DNA from: Hyphomonas polymorpha PS728
Lineage (GTDB): Bacteria; Pseudomonadota; Alphaproteobacteria; Caulobacterales; Hyphomonadaceae
DNA length: 64,000 nt
Assembly (NCBI RefSeq): GCF_000685315.1
Contig: NZ_ARYM01000016.1
Span: 27,373-91,372 of the forward strand
Direction of reading: 5' to 3'
Shown: piece by piece, positions 1 through 10,381 of the stretch
Position numbering within the stretch: position 1 is the first letter of the stretch
How the letters are laid out: each line of letters begins with the position of its first letter
Notes under the pieces: model-generated
What the model saw: the letters and a program-made list of their open reading frames with translations, nothing else
What the model was told of the DNA's origin: nothing
Database searches by the model: none
Made by a program: the position numbers and the translations under genes

Positions 1-1
1 C

Positions 2-268
2 GTCGAGAACTGGAACGAGGGCACACGTAGCCATATGGCGAATATCAACGCCGTGGAGATGCCGGCCACCACCGCAAACCTGATACGGCTGGCCCTCGTG
101 CAACCCTTTTCGTCCTTCGGCGTTACAGTTGGGATTCACTGGCAGGCCCTGAAGATATGGATCAAGGGGGCCGTCTACCGCAGGAAACCCGAGGCACCCG
201 GTAGGATGGCGACGATAGCGACGAGCGTTCCCGTTAAAGCATCCCTCCACAGCGGAGAGCCGGTATGA
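2..268 (+). CDS. DUF1365 family protein, C-terminal fragment (5' end outside window)
   Basis: The frame is open from the first bases of the window, so the gene starts upstream and only about 88 C-terminal residues are seen. The tail IHWQALKIWIKGAVYRRKP resembles the conserved C-terminus of DUF1365 proteins, which commonly sit just before cyclopropane-fatty-acid synthase genes in Proteobacteria. The stop overlaps the start of cfa (ATGA), which suggests translational coupling. The biochemical function of DUF1365 is not established; the context suggests a role in modifying membrane fatty acids. An internal ATG at 35 is not taken as the start because the frame is open before it. Confidence 0.7.
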   Translation, partial: VENWNEGTRSHMANINAVEMPATTANLIRLALVQPFSSFGVTVGIHWQALKIWIKGAVYRRKPEAPGRMATIATSVPVKASLHSGEPV

Positions 269-1494
269 CCCAAACCATCATCGCATCCTCCAGCACCATC
301 CGCGCGCTCAGCGGCGTACCGGCATCGTTCAGAATCGGCGCGCTGCTGCTGCTCCGCACCGAGCGTGGCGAGTTGCGTTTCCTGCTTCCCGATGGCCGCA
401 CGCTGGTTTTCCAGAATGCGGAAGAGGGCCCTTCCGCGGTCATCGAAGTGCATGATTACGGCTTCATCAAGCAGGCCATGGCCGGCGGCGATGTTGGTTT
501 TGCTGACGCCTATATCGATGGGCTTTGGTCCACGCCGGATCTGACTGCGGTGTTGCGGTTTTTCTCGGCTAACTTCGAAGCGGCCGGCAAGCTGGCGCGG
601 GGCGGATGGATCGTCCGCTCCATGAACATGATCCGGCACGCCTTCACCCGCCGCAACTCTCGCGAGGGCGCGCGCAAGAACATCATTGCGCATTATGATC
701 TGGGGAATGACTTTTACGAGCGCTGGCTGGACCCGAGCATGACGTACTCGTCGGCTCTTTTCGAGAGCCCGAACCAGTCCCTGCAACAGGGCCAGATGAA
801 CAAGTATCGCGAGATATGCGATCGCATCCAGGCTGGCCCTTCGAGCGAAATTCTTGAAATCGGATGTGGCTGGGGCGGATTTGCCGAGTATGCCGCCAAG
901 CAGCGCGGGGCGAAGGTGACCTGCCTGACGATCTCGCCTTCGCAGCGCGATTATGCGGCCGCACGCATGCAGCGGGAGGGGCTCAGCGACCGTGTGGACA
1001 TCCGCCTTGAAGATTACCGCGATCACAAGGGGACATATGACGGCATTGCCTCCATTGAGATGTTTGAAGCGGTGGGGGAAGCCTACTGGCCAAGCTATTT
1101 TGCCCAGGTGTATTCCTGTCTGAAGTCAGGGGGGCGAGCCGCCCTGCAGATCATCACCATCGATGACAAACTGTTCGACCGGTATCGTCAGCGTGTGGAC
1201 TTTATCCAGCAGCACATTTTTCCCGGTGGCATGCTGATCAGCGAGGAAGTGCTGAAGCAGCAGTTTGCAAAGGCCGGGCTGCGGCATGACGGCGTGAAAT
1301 ATTTCGGCCAGGACTATGCGCGAACCTGCCGGGAATGGGCGCGGGCGTTCAACGGCAGCTGGGATGATATCCGGACGCTCGGCTTTGACGAGCCGTTCCG
1401 CCGCCTGTGGAACTTCTATCTCAGCTATTGTGAAGCCGGGTTCAGCGACGGCCGAATCAATGTCGGCCACTTCCAGGTGACCCGGCCAATCTGA
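265..1494 (+). CDS. cfa: Cyclopropane-fatty-acyl-phospholipid synthase
   Basis: A 409-residue SAM-dependent methyltransferase of the CFA synthase family. These enzymes add a methylene bridge to unsaturated acyl chains of membrane phospholipids. The SAM-binding glycine motif EIGCGWGGF lies at residues 198-206, and family motifs such as HYDLGNDFY, MTYSSALF and IASIEMFEAVGE are present. The N-terminal ~100 residues form the usual lipid-binding region. The length is normal. The ATG overlaps the stop of the DUF1365 gene, so the pair is probably co-transcribed. The next gene, pyrG, converges from the other strand. Confidence 0.93.
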   Translation: MTQTIIASSSTIRALSGVPASFRIGALLLLRTERGELRFLLPDGRTLVFQNAEEGPSAVIEVHDYGFIKQAMAGGDVGFADAYIDGLWSTPDLTAVLRFFSANFEAAGKLARGGWIVRSMNMIRHAFTRRNSREGARKNIIAHYDLGNDFYERWLDPSMTYSSALFESPNQSLQQGQMNKYREICDRIQAGPSSEILEIGCGWGGFAEYAAKQRGAKVTCLTISPSQRDYAAARMQREGLSDRVDIRLEDYRDHKGTYDGIASIEMFEAVGEAYWPSYFAQVYSCLKSGGRAALQIITIDDKLFDRYRQRVDFIQQHIFPGGMLISEEVLKQQFAKAGLRHDGVKYFGQDYARTCREWARAFNGSWDDIRTLGFDEPFRRLWNFYLSYCEAGFSDGRINVGHFQVTRPI

Positions 1495-1503
1495 TGCCCC
1501 CTG

Positions 1504-3213
<1,710 letters not shown>

Positions 3214-3669
3214 TTACTGGGGATTGGCGTTTTCCGGAACAGATTCCGTTACCGGCGCGGCCTCTTCGGTGGGGTCTACCGGCGCGGGCTGGGGCGCAGG
3301 TGCGATTCCAACGTCCGGAGAAGCCGGCGCGGCATCATTCAGCAGAGGCGCCGTCGGATCGAAGAGGTCCACCGGGCCCTGTTGCGGCGCCGTTTGCGGG
3401 TTCGATTCGTCCAGAATACGCTCAATGCCCGAACGGTTGTCAGCCTGACGGTTGGCGATCGAGGTGAGGATCAGGCTCGTCGCGAAGAAAATCGCACCGA
3501 AGATCATGGTGGTGCGGACCAGCGCGCCTGCAGCGCCCCGGCCCGACATCAGCGCGTTTCCGGCGCCGCCGCCGATCCCGAGGCCGCCGCCTTCAGATTT
3601 CTGGACCAGAACCAGACCAATCATCGCCAGACAGGCGAGAATGTGGATAACAAGAATGACGTTCTGCAT
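3214..3669 (-). CDS. secG: Preprotein translocase subunit SecG with long C-terminal tail
   Basis: A small inner-membrane subunit of the SecYEG translocon. Two hydrophobic helices (about residues 3-22 and 52-72) flank the conserved cytoplasmic loop LVQKSEGGGLG. The rest, from about residue 80 to 151, is a hydrophilic tail rich in Pro, Ala and acidic residues and probably disordered. E. coli SecG is about 110 residues, so the extra length is all in the tail. The gene is flanked by tpiA upstream and pyrG downstream on the same strand. Confidence 0.9.
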   Translation of the reverse strand: MQNVILVIHILACLAMIGLVLVQKSEGGGLGIGGGAGNALMSGRGAAGALVRTTMIFGAIFFATSLILTSIANRQADNRSGIERILDESNPQTAPQQGPVDLFDPTAPLLNDAAPASPDVGIAPAPQPAPVDPTEEAAPVTESVPENANPQ

Positions 3670-3750
3670 GGGCCCGACCAGCTTTCCTGAATTTAAGGCG
3701 CCCGCATAACCCCGATCAGGCCGTTCGCCAAGTCAGCGGTTCCACACGAC

Positions 3751-4500
3751 TTATTGCGCCGCCAGCCGGTAGATGGCGAGGAAATCGTCCGCCTTCAAGC
3801 TTGCGCCGCCGATAAGGCCGCCATTTACCTCAGCAACCCCGAGGATTTCCTCAGCATTTCCGGGGTTCATGCTTCCGCCGTAAAGGATACGGGTGCCTCT
3901 GCCCGCTTCGCCGAACTGCTTTGTCAGCAGCTCCCGGATGAAGCCGTGAACCTCGGCGATCTGTTCTGAATTTGCCACGCGCCCGGTTCCGATGGCCCAG
4001 ACGGGCTCATATGCCACAACAATTGTATCCGCAGCGCCTTCGGAAGGAATCGATCCGGCGATCTGTTCGGAAATAACATTCAGAACATCTCCGGCATCTC
4101 GCTGCGCCAGAGTTTCGCCCACGCAGATGATCGGCGTGATACCGGCGCGAAGGGCAGCCGACGCCTGGGATGCAACAACCGCGTCTGTTTCACCATGGTC
4201 AGCCCGGCGTTCGGAATGGCCCACAATGACATAGGTGGCGCCGGCATCCTTGAGCATTTCGGCGGAAATATCGCCGGTGTGAGCCCCCTTTTCCTTCGGA
4301 TGGCAGGTTTCCCCGCCAATTTTCAGCGCGGAGCCTTCTGCTTTCGCCGCAGCGGGATGAATCAGCGTGGCCGGCAGGCACAGCAGGATTTCAGGCCCTG
4401 TCTGGGACGGCGCAACTGCGGCCGCCACCCGTTCGATCTCGGTGAGACTCCCCACCAGGCCGTTCATTTTCCAGTTTCCGGCGATAAGCGTGCGTGTCAT
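3751..4500 (-). CDS. tpiA: Triosephosphate isomerase
   Basis: A 249-residue TIM-barrel enzyme that interconverts dihydroxyacetone phosphate and glyceraldehyde 3-phosphate. AGNWKMNG carries the catalytic Asn/Lys, VIVGHSERR the electrophilic His, and VAYEPVWAIGTG the catalytic Glu; ILYGGSMNPGN binds phosphate. The start at 4500 (MTRTLIAGNWKMNG) matches the family. The same frame extends 21 codons further upstream, but that stretch has no similarity and runs into the region shared with the divergent ppiD. Confidence 0.96.
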   Translation of the reverse strand: MTRTLIAGNWKMNGLVGSLTEIERVAAAVAPSQTGPEILLCLPATLIHPAAAKAEGSALKIGGETCHPKEKGAHTGDISAEMLKDAGATYVIVGHSERRADHGETDAVVASQASAALRAGITPIICVGETLAQRDAGDVLNVISEQIAGSIPSEGAADTIVVAYEPVWAIGTGRVANSEQIAEVHGFIRELLTKQFGEAGRGTRILYGGSMNPGNAEEILGVAEVNGGLIGGASLKADDFLAIYRLAAQ

Positions 4501-4588
4501 GCGGCCTTCCCTCTCTTGCAAGTCATAAACCGGTCGCCTAGCAAGCTGTGAGCCACCCGGCAAACCCCAGAAATAAGAGAAGCGCCGT

Positions 4589-6502
4589 ATGCTCGCACTT
4601 ATGAAGAAGCTGACCCGTTCCCCGTTGGGGAAGCTGGTTCTGATGATTGTCGTTGTCGGTATGGCACTCTGGGGTGTGGATCAGATCTTCAGCCAGGTGC
4701 GCAGTGGCCTTGGCGCGAACATCGTCAGCGCCGGCACCCGCGGTCTCGAGCCGGAGGACCTGGATTTCCGCGTCGAAACGGTTCTGCGGAACATTAACGC
4801 CACAGCAGAACGCCCGATGAGCAAGTCTGAGGCCCTGGAAGAAGGCCTCATCGATCAGATCGTGGAAGTCGAGAAAGCCCGGATCACGCGTCTGGGCTAT
4901 GGTGAAAGCATTGGGATCTCCCCGTCGCCCAAGGCGGTGGTGGAAGAGATGAACAGCATTCCGGCGTTCCAGAACCCGCTTACCGGGGAGCTGGACGCCG
5001 CCATCTTCCGGGATCGCATTGCCCAGCTGGGCATGACGCCTGCTCAGTTCGAGCGTCAACTGCAGGACGATATTCTTATCCGTGCGCTCAGCCGGGCCGC
5101 CGGCTCAGCAGTCTATGCGCCCGACATCCTGTCAAACATTCAGGCCCATTATCTCGGCGAAGCGCGCGAGGTGGCCTGGTTCCTGTATGACGCCTCCAAG
5201 GCCCCTGCCCCTGCCGCGCCCACCGAAGCCGATATCAAGGCTTATTACGATGAACATATCGAGCGCCTGAAACAACCCGAGCGGCGGGCGCTGGATGTGC
5301 TGCGCATGTCCACCGATGACTTTACCGGTAAGGTCGAGGTGACCGACCAGGAAGTGGCCACAGTATATGAAGCGACCAAGTCGGAGCGCTTTGCGGCGCC
5401 GGACCAGCGCACCTATGCCGAGCTGATGTTCCCGAGCCGCGATGCAGCGCGCACCGCTTTCGGCCTTCTGGCCGGCGGCGCCGATCCCAATAGCGTAACC
5501 GGCGCCAATTCCATTCAGATGCGGACTGCGAGAGCTGAAGAGCTGTCCGACGCCGCGCTGCGGGACGCCATGTTCGGACCCGGCAAGCAGAGCGGCGCCA
5601 TGTTTGGTCCGCGCGAAGTGAACGGTCAGTGGATGGTAACGCGGCTGATCTCTGTTCAGCCCGGCGCCGTCAAACCGCTGGAAGAGGTTGGCGAGGAAAT
5701 CCGCCTCAGCCTCGCTCGCGAGCGCGCTCAACTGCTGTTCTCCGCGGCCCTGGATACGCTGGATGAATCCCTGTCTGCCGGACATGATCTCCATCAAATC
5801 GCTGAGGACATCGGGGTGCCGGTATTCAGCATTGCCCCGATTGATCAAAACGGCATGACAGAGGATGGCCAAGGAATTTCGCTGCTGGCTGACGCCCCTG
5901 AAGCGCTTCCCCAGGCTTTCCGCCTGCCGGAGAACGAAATCAGCAGCCGTTTCGACGTATCCGGTTCGGTGGTCCTCGTTTCTCCGCGCCGCATCGTTCC
6001 GGCCGCAACCCCGGAGCTTGAAGTGATCAAGGACCGCGTTCGCGCGATGATTGTCGCTGAGCGGGCTGCTAATGCGGCGCAAGCTGCCGTCGATGCCATC
6101 ACCGACCGGATCCGCAGCGGCGCGCTGACGCTGGAAGCGGCGGCGGCACAGGCGGAAACCGAGGTTGATCGCCTGCCCGAACCTGTGTCCCGCGCCAACG
6201 CCCAGGCCATGGGTATCCCCGGACCTCTGATGCAGGCGACTTTCAACAACCCCGCAGGAAGCGTGATCAGCCTTCCGGCGGGAAGCGGCTCGATGTTCGC
6301 GATTCTCAAGGTGTTGAGCGTCACGCCACCGAGCGCTGAGGTGCTGGCCAGCATGGGGGCGGCGTCTTCTGCAGATGTCACCAATTCGCTGGTAACCGAC
6401 CTCGAAACGGCGGTGGATGACGAGATCCGCCGTGCCGTGAAGGTGCGGGAGAATGCGGCAGCGGTCGCAGCCTACAAGCGAACGATCACGGCAGCCCAAT
6501 GA
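4589..6502 (+). CDS. ppiD: Membrane-anchored peptidyl-prolyl isomerase / periplasmic chaperone (PpiD/SurA-like)
   Basis: A 637-residue protein. A short basic N-terminus is followed by one membrane helix (about residues 15-30, LVLMIVVVGMALWGV), then a SurA-N-like domain and a parvulin-type PPIase region. This is the layout of PpiD, an inner-membrane chaperone that folds proteins leaving the Sec translocon. AGAGAAG six bases before the ATG at 4589 favours that start over the in-frame ATG at 4601. The gene is divergent from tpiA, and its stop overlaps the trpE start (ATGA). I did not verify catalytic residues of the parvulin domain, so chaperone function without isomerase activity is possible. 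Confidence 0.85.
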   Translation: MLALMKKLTRSPLGKLVLMIVVVGMALWGVDQIFSQVRSGLGANIVSAGTRGLEPEDLDFRVETVLRNINATAERPMSKSEALEEGLIDQIVEVEKARITRLGYGESIGISPSPKAVVEEMNSIPAFQNPLTGELDAAIFRDRIAQLGMTPAQFERQLQDDILIRALSRAAGSAVYAPDILSNIQAHYLGEAREVAWFLYDASKAPAPAAPTEADIKAYYDEHIERLKQPERRALDVLRMSTDDFTGKVEVTDQEVATVYEATKSERFAAPDQRTYAELMFPSRDAARTAFGLLAGGADPNSVTGANSIQMRTARAEELSDAALRDAMFGPGKQSGAMFGPREVNGQWMVTRLISVQPGAVKPLEEVGEEIRLSLARERAQLLFSAALDTLDESLSAGHDLHQIAEDIGVPVFSIAPIDQNGMTEDGQGISLLADAPEALPQAFRLPENEISSRFDVSGSVVLVSPRRIVPAATPELEVIKDRVRAMIVAERAANAAQAAVDAITDRIRSGALTLEAAAAQAETEVDRLPEPVSRANAQAMGIPGPLMQATFNNPAGSVISLPAGSGSMFAILKVLSVTPPSAEVLASMGAASSADVTNSLVTDLETAVDDEIRRAVKVRENAAAVAAYKRTITAAQ

Positions 6503-7923
6503 CAGCGCGCCTGATCGTAAGGCGGCGCATCGGCGATATCGAAACGCCGGTTGGCGCCATGATGAAGCTTGGATCGGATGATCCGGGCAGCTTTCTGTTC
6601 GAGTCCATCGCCGGCGGCGAGCGGCTTGGGCGATATTCCTTCATTGGCCTGAAGCCGGAGGTTTGGTTCCGCATCAAGAACGGCGTGGCCCAGACCAGCC
6701 AGTCTGCAGATTTTGCGGACGCGCGCACACTGGCCGAAGCGCCGGTGGATGCCTTACGGACATTTGCAGAGGCCGCGCAGGCTGAAACCTCAGAGGCCCT
6801 GCCCCCCATGGCCTCGGGCGCTTTTGGATATGTTGGTTACGACATGATCCAGCATGTCGAACCTGTTTCGATCACAAAGCCCGATCAACTGGATGTGCCT
6901 GAAGCCCTGCTCGTGATTCCCCAGGTGATGGTCATCTTCGATCACATCTATCAGGAGCTTCTGCTTATCGGCCGAATTGGCGGAAGCGATGAAACAACCG
7001 TGAATGCCCTGCTGGACGAGGTTGAGGAGCGGCTGGAAAGCCTGCCCTCCCTGCCCCCGAAGGACGGCGTTGCGCAGCAGGTGTCGCTGGTATCCGATAC
7101 GCCGAAGGACCGTTATTTCGAAATCGTCGAGACCTGCCGGGATTACATCAAGGCGGGCGACATCTTTCAGGTGGTGCCAAGCCAGCGTTTCTCGGCGACG
7201 TTCCGGCAGAAATCGATCAGCCTCTACCGCGCCCTGCGGCGGCTGAACCCGTCTGCTTTCATGTTCCATATCAATCTGGGCGATGTCCGCCTGGTTGGGT
7301 CGAGCCCGGAAATTCTGGTTCGCCTGCGGGAAGGCCGTGTCGCGATCCGTCCCATCGCCGGCACGCGGCCGCGCAGCGGTAATCCGGCGGAAGACGCCCT
7401 GCGGGCCGAAGACCTGCTGAATGATCCCAAGGAACGCGCCGAACACCTGATGCTGCTGGACCTTGGCCGGAATGATGTGGGCCGGGTGGCGGCCTATGGC
7501 TCTGTGGAAGTGACAGAGCAGTTCATCGTCGAACGCTACAGCCATGTGATGCACATCGTCAGCCATGTGGAAGGCAATCTGCGCCCCGGTCTGGATGCCG
7601 TGGATGCTCTGTTCGCCGGCTTCCCGGCGGGCACCGTCTCCGGCGCGCCGAAGATCCGTGCCATGCAGATCATCAACGAGGTCGAAACTCATCGCCGCGG
7701 CATCTATGGCGGCGCGGTGGGCTATTTCGGCTGGAACGGGGATCTCGATACCTGCATCGCTCTGCGCACTGCGGTGCTCAAAGACGGCATGCTGCACATC
7801 CAGGCGGGCGGCGGTGTGGTGCTGGATTCCGACGCGCAGTATGAGTTTGACGAGACCGTCCACAAATCCGGCGCCCTGAAGCGCGCTGCCGAACTTGCCG
7901 CAGCCTACGAGCACGACCAATGA
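6499..7923 (+). CDS. trpE: Anthranilate synthase component I
   Basis: A 474-residue chorismate-binding enzyme that makes anthranilate from chorismate, using ammonia supplied by TrpG. The N-terminal part carries the feedback-site pattern LFES...GRYSFIG typical of tryptophan-inhibited TrpE. The C-terminal part has the signature motifs IAGTRPRSG, LMLLDLGRNDVGRV, AGTVSGAPKIRAM and YGGAVGYFGW. The start overlaps the ppiD stop and the stop overlaps the trpG start, both as ATGA. No leader peptide or attenuator is possible immediately upstream, because ppiD coding sequence occupies that space. Confidence 0.97.
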   Translation: MTARLIVRRRIGDIETPVGAMMKLGSDDPGSFLFESIAGGERLGRYSFIGLKPEVWFRIKNGVAQTSQSADFADARTLAEAPVDALRTFAEAAQAETSEALPPMASGAFGYVGYDMIQHVEPVSITKPDQLDVPEALLVIPQVMVIFDHIYQELLLIGRIGGSDETTVNALLDEVEERLESLPSLPPKDGVAQQVSLVSDTPKDRYFEIVETCRDYIKAGDIFQVVPSQRFSATFRQKSISLYRALRRLNPSAFMFHINLGDVRLVGSSPEILVRLREGRVAIRPIAGTRPRSGNPAEDALRAEDLLNDPKERAEHLMLLDLGRNDVGRVAAYGSVEVTEQFIVERYSHVMHIVSHVEGNLRPGLDAVDALFAGFPAGTVSGAPKIRAMQIINEVETHRRGIYGGAVGYFGWNGDLDTCIALRTAVLKDGMLHIQAGGGVVLDSDAQYEFDETVHKSGALKRAAELAAAYEHDQ

Positions 7924-8492
7924 TCCTCGTCATCGATAATTATGACAGCTTCACCTGGAACCTCGTGCATTATCTCGAGGAGCTCGGCGCCCATACGCAT
8001 GTCGTGCGGAATGATCAGCTGACGGTCGGAGAGGCGCTCGCCCTGAAGCCGGATGCCGTGCTGCTTTCTCCTGGCCCCTGCACGCCGAATGAAGCGGGCA
8101 TCTGTCTTGATCTGCTCAAAGCAGCGCCGGACGCGCTGCCGATCCTTGGCGTGTGCCTCGGCCACCAGGCCATTGGTCAGGCATTCGGCGGCGCGGTGAT
8201 CAGCGCCCGCGAAATCCGCCATGGCAAGATTTCCGAAATCTCGACCAATCAGACCGGTCTCTTCGAGGGATTGCCTGAGCGGTATCGGGTGGTGCGGTAC
8301 CATTCCCTGGCGATCCGGACGGATGACCTTCCAGACAGCCTCATTGCCGACGCTTATACCGACGACGGAGAGATCATGGCCGTCCATCACAAGACCCGGC
8401 CAATCTACGGCGTGCAGTTCCATCCGGAGAGCATCCTGACCGAGCATGGCCATGCCCTCCTCAAGAACTTTCTCAAGCAGGTGAAACAGTGA
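7920..8492 (+). CDS. trpG: Anthranilate synthase component II (glutamine amidotransferase)
   Basis: A 190-residue class I glutaminase that delivers ammonia to TrpE. IDNYDSFTWNLVHYL opens the protein, LSPGPCTPNEAG follows, the nucleophile Cys is in GVCLGHQAIGQAFGG, and the His-Glu pair is in VQFHPESILTEHG. The length fits stand-alone TrpG/PabA. It is coupled to trpE (ATGA) and to trpD (GTGA). It could also serve aminodeoxychorismate synthase if no separate pabA exists. Confidence 0.96.
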   Translation: MILVIDNYDSFTWNLVHYLEELGAHTHVVRNDQLTVGEALALKPDAVLLSPGPCTPNEAGICLDLLKAAPDALPILGVCLGHQAIGQAFGGAVISAREIRHGKISEISTNQTGLFEGLPERYRVVRYHSLAIRTDDLPDSLIADAYTDDGEIMAVHHKTRPIYGVQFHPESILTEHGHALLKNFLKQVKQ

Positions 8493-9514
8493 GCGAAAGC
8501 GCTCTCAATTCAGCCATCCAGGCAATCGCGCGGGGCCTTCCCCTTGAAGAGAGCATGCTGGAAGGCGCTTTCGATACGCTGCTTTCCGGCGAGGCGGCAC
8601 CTGAAGAAGTCGGCGCATTTCTTGCCGGTCTGACCGTACGCGGAGAGACGGCCAATGAACTTACCGCGGGCGCCCGCATCATGCGGCGCCACGCCCGGCG
8701 CGTCAGTGTCGACGGCCCGCTGCTGGATACCTGCGGCACTGGCGGCCTGCCCTGGAAATCTCTGAATACCTCCACCGCGAGCGCCATCGTGATTGCCGCT
8801 TCCGGAGGCCGTGTCGCCAAGCATGGCAACCGGTCTGTGCCCCCCAAAACGGGCTCGGCCGATGTGCTCGAAGCGCTTGGTCTGCAACTTGAGCTGAGCG
8901 ACACGGCTTTCAGGGCCTGTCTCGATCAGGCTCGCGTCGGCTTTCTCTTTGCGCGCAGCTACCATTCCGCCATGCGGCATGTGGCGCCAATCCGTCAGAA
9001 GCTCGGTATCCGCACTATTTTCAACCTGCTGGGTCCGCTGTCCAATCCCGCGGGCGCGGAATATTCCGTACTCGGCGTATATGATCGCCAGTGGGTTACC
9101 CCGATGGCCGAAGCCCTCAAGGCGCTGGGCACCCGCCGCGCATGGGTTGTCCATGGCCTCGCCGGCATCGACGAAATTTCGATTTCAGGGCCAACGGAGG
9201 TGTGCGAGGTAACCCCGGAGTCCGTCCGCCACTTCCAGCTGACGCCTTGTGATGCCGGTCTTCCGGTCCACCCGATCTCCGCGATTGAGGGCGGGGCGCC
9301 GGAAGAGAATGCAGCGGCCATCCGAGACCTGCTCGACGGACGCGAAGGCCCCTTCCGCGACATCGTTCTTTTCAACGCGGCGGCGGGTCTTCTGGTCAGC
9401 GGTCTTGTGCCCGATCTGCCCGCAGGCGTTGCGCGCGCCGCCGAAGCCATTGACAGCGGCGCGGCCCGCGAAACTCTGGACAAGCTTGTGCGCACATCCC
9501 GGGAGAGCGACTAG
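8489..9514 (+). CDS. trpD: Anthranilate phosphoribosyltransferase
   Basis: A 341-residue enzyme that joins anthranilate and PRPP in the second step of tryptophan synthesis. The PRPP-binding glycine-rich motif DTCGTGGLPWKSLNTSTA, the KHGNRSVPPKTGSADVLEALG stretch (Ser replaces the common Ser-Ser context) and the FNLLGPLSNPA motif are visible. The start is GTG and overlaps the trpG stop as GTGA, which decides this start. trpC follows after three bases. Confidence 0.96.
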   Translation: MSESALNSAIQAIARGLPLEESMLEGAFDTLLSGEAAPEEVGAFLAGLTVRGETANELTAGARIMRRHARRVSVDGPLLDTCGTGGLPWKSLNTSTASAIVIAASGGRVAKHGNRSVPPKTGSADVLEALGLQLELSDTAFRACLDQARVGFLFARSYHSAMRHVAPIRQKLGIRTIFNLLGPLSNPAGAEYSVLGVYDRQWVTPMAEALKALGTRRAWVVHGLAGIDEISISGPTEVCEVTPESVRHFQLTPCDAGLPVHPISAIEGGAPEENAAAIRDLLDGREGPFRDIVLFNAAAGLLVSGLVPDLPAGVARAAEAIDSGAARETLDKLVRTSRESD

Positions 9515-9517
9515 GCC

Positions 9518-10315
9518 ATGAAAACTGCGCTCGACCGCATCATTGATTACAAGCATGATGAAGTGCGCGCCCTGAAAGCGGCGTGTTCGCTGGCAGATCT
9601 TGAGGCGGCGGCCAAGGCTGCGTCCCCCGTTCGCGGGTTCGCTGCGGCGCTGTCATCAGTCGCCGACGCAGGTCAGAATGCCCTGATCTGCGAGATCAAA
9701 CGCAAGAGCCCTTCGGCAGGAGATATTTTGCCAGGCGCTGATCCAGTCGAAATTGCGCGGGATTATGAGCGTGGGGGCGCCGCCTGCCTTTCTGTGCTGA
9801 CAGATATGCCGAGTTTTGGGGGAAACCTCGCAGACTTTGAAGCCATTCGCTCGGCGGTCAGCATTCCTATGCTTCGCAAGGATTTCATGATCGACCCCAT
9901 ACAGATCATTGAAGCCCGCGCCCATGGCGCAGACTGTATCCTGATCATCATGTCGGCGGTGGTCGATAGCCTGGCGGCAGACCTGCATCATTGCGCAACG
10001 GATTTGGGTATGGATGTCTTGATCGAGACGCATGATGAAGAGGAAATGGAGCGGGCCCTGCGCCTCCCCTCGCCGCTGATCGGCGTCAACAACCGTGACC
10101 TCAAGCGAATGGTCACTGATCTGACCACTACCGAGCGACTCGCACCGATGTTGCCGGCCGGCCGCCACCTTGTTTCCGAAAGTGGCATTGCCGATCCGGA
10201 AAGCATCATCCGCCTGCGAAAGGTCGGTTCACGGCGTTTCCTCATCGGCGAGTGGCTGATGAAACAGGGCGCCTCGCGTTCCGAGCAGGTAACGCGCCTG
10301 AAACTCGCCTGTTGA
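9518..10315 (+). CDS. trpC: Indole-3-glycerol-phosphate synthase
   Basis: A 265-residue TIM-barrel enzyme that closes the indole ring in the fourth step of tryptophan synthesis. Family motifs include CEIKRKSPSAG (catalytic Lys region), LSVLTDMPSFGG, LRKDFMIDPIQIIEARAHGAD and IGVNNRDLK, ending with SESGIADPE. It is a monofunctional IGPS with no fused TrpF domain. It is the last gene of the trpE-G-D-C run; trpF, trpB and trpA are not in the window. Confidence 0.97.
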   Translation: MKTALDRIIDYKHDEVRALKAACSLADLEAAAKAASPVRGFAAALSSVADAGQNALICEIKRKSPSAGDILPGADPVEIARDYERGGAACLSVLTDMPSFGGNLADFEAIRSAVSIPMLRKDFMIDPIQIIEARAHGADCILIIMSAVVDSLAADLHHCATDLGMDVLIETHDEEEMERALRLPSPLIGVNNRDLKRMVTDLTTTERLAPMLPAGRHLVSESGIADPESIIRLRKVGSRRFLIGEWLMKQGASRSEQVTRLKLAC

Positions 10316-10331
10316 GATTGACCCGAACCGG

Positions 10332-10346
10332 GAACGCTTGTAGAAC
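10332..10346. promoter_or_regulatory. SOS (LexA) box upstream of lexA
   Basis: The sequence GAACGCTTGTAGAAC matches the alphaproteobacterial LexA operator GAAC-N7-GAAC (GTTC-N7-GTTC on the other strand). It lies 35 bases before the lexA ATG, as expected for autorepression. A further GAAC at 10352 has the wrong spacing (six bases) to form a second perfect box. Confidence 0.8.
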
Positions 10347-10381
10347 AAAAGCGAACAGAGATTCGCATCGGGAACCGCTCC

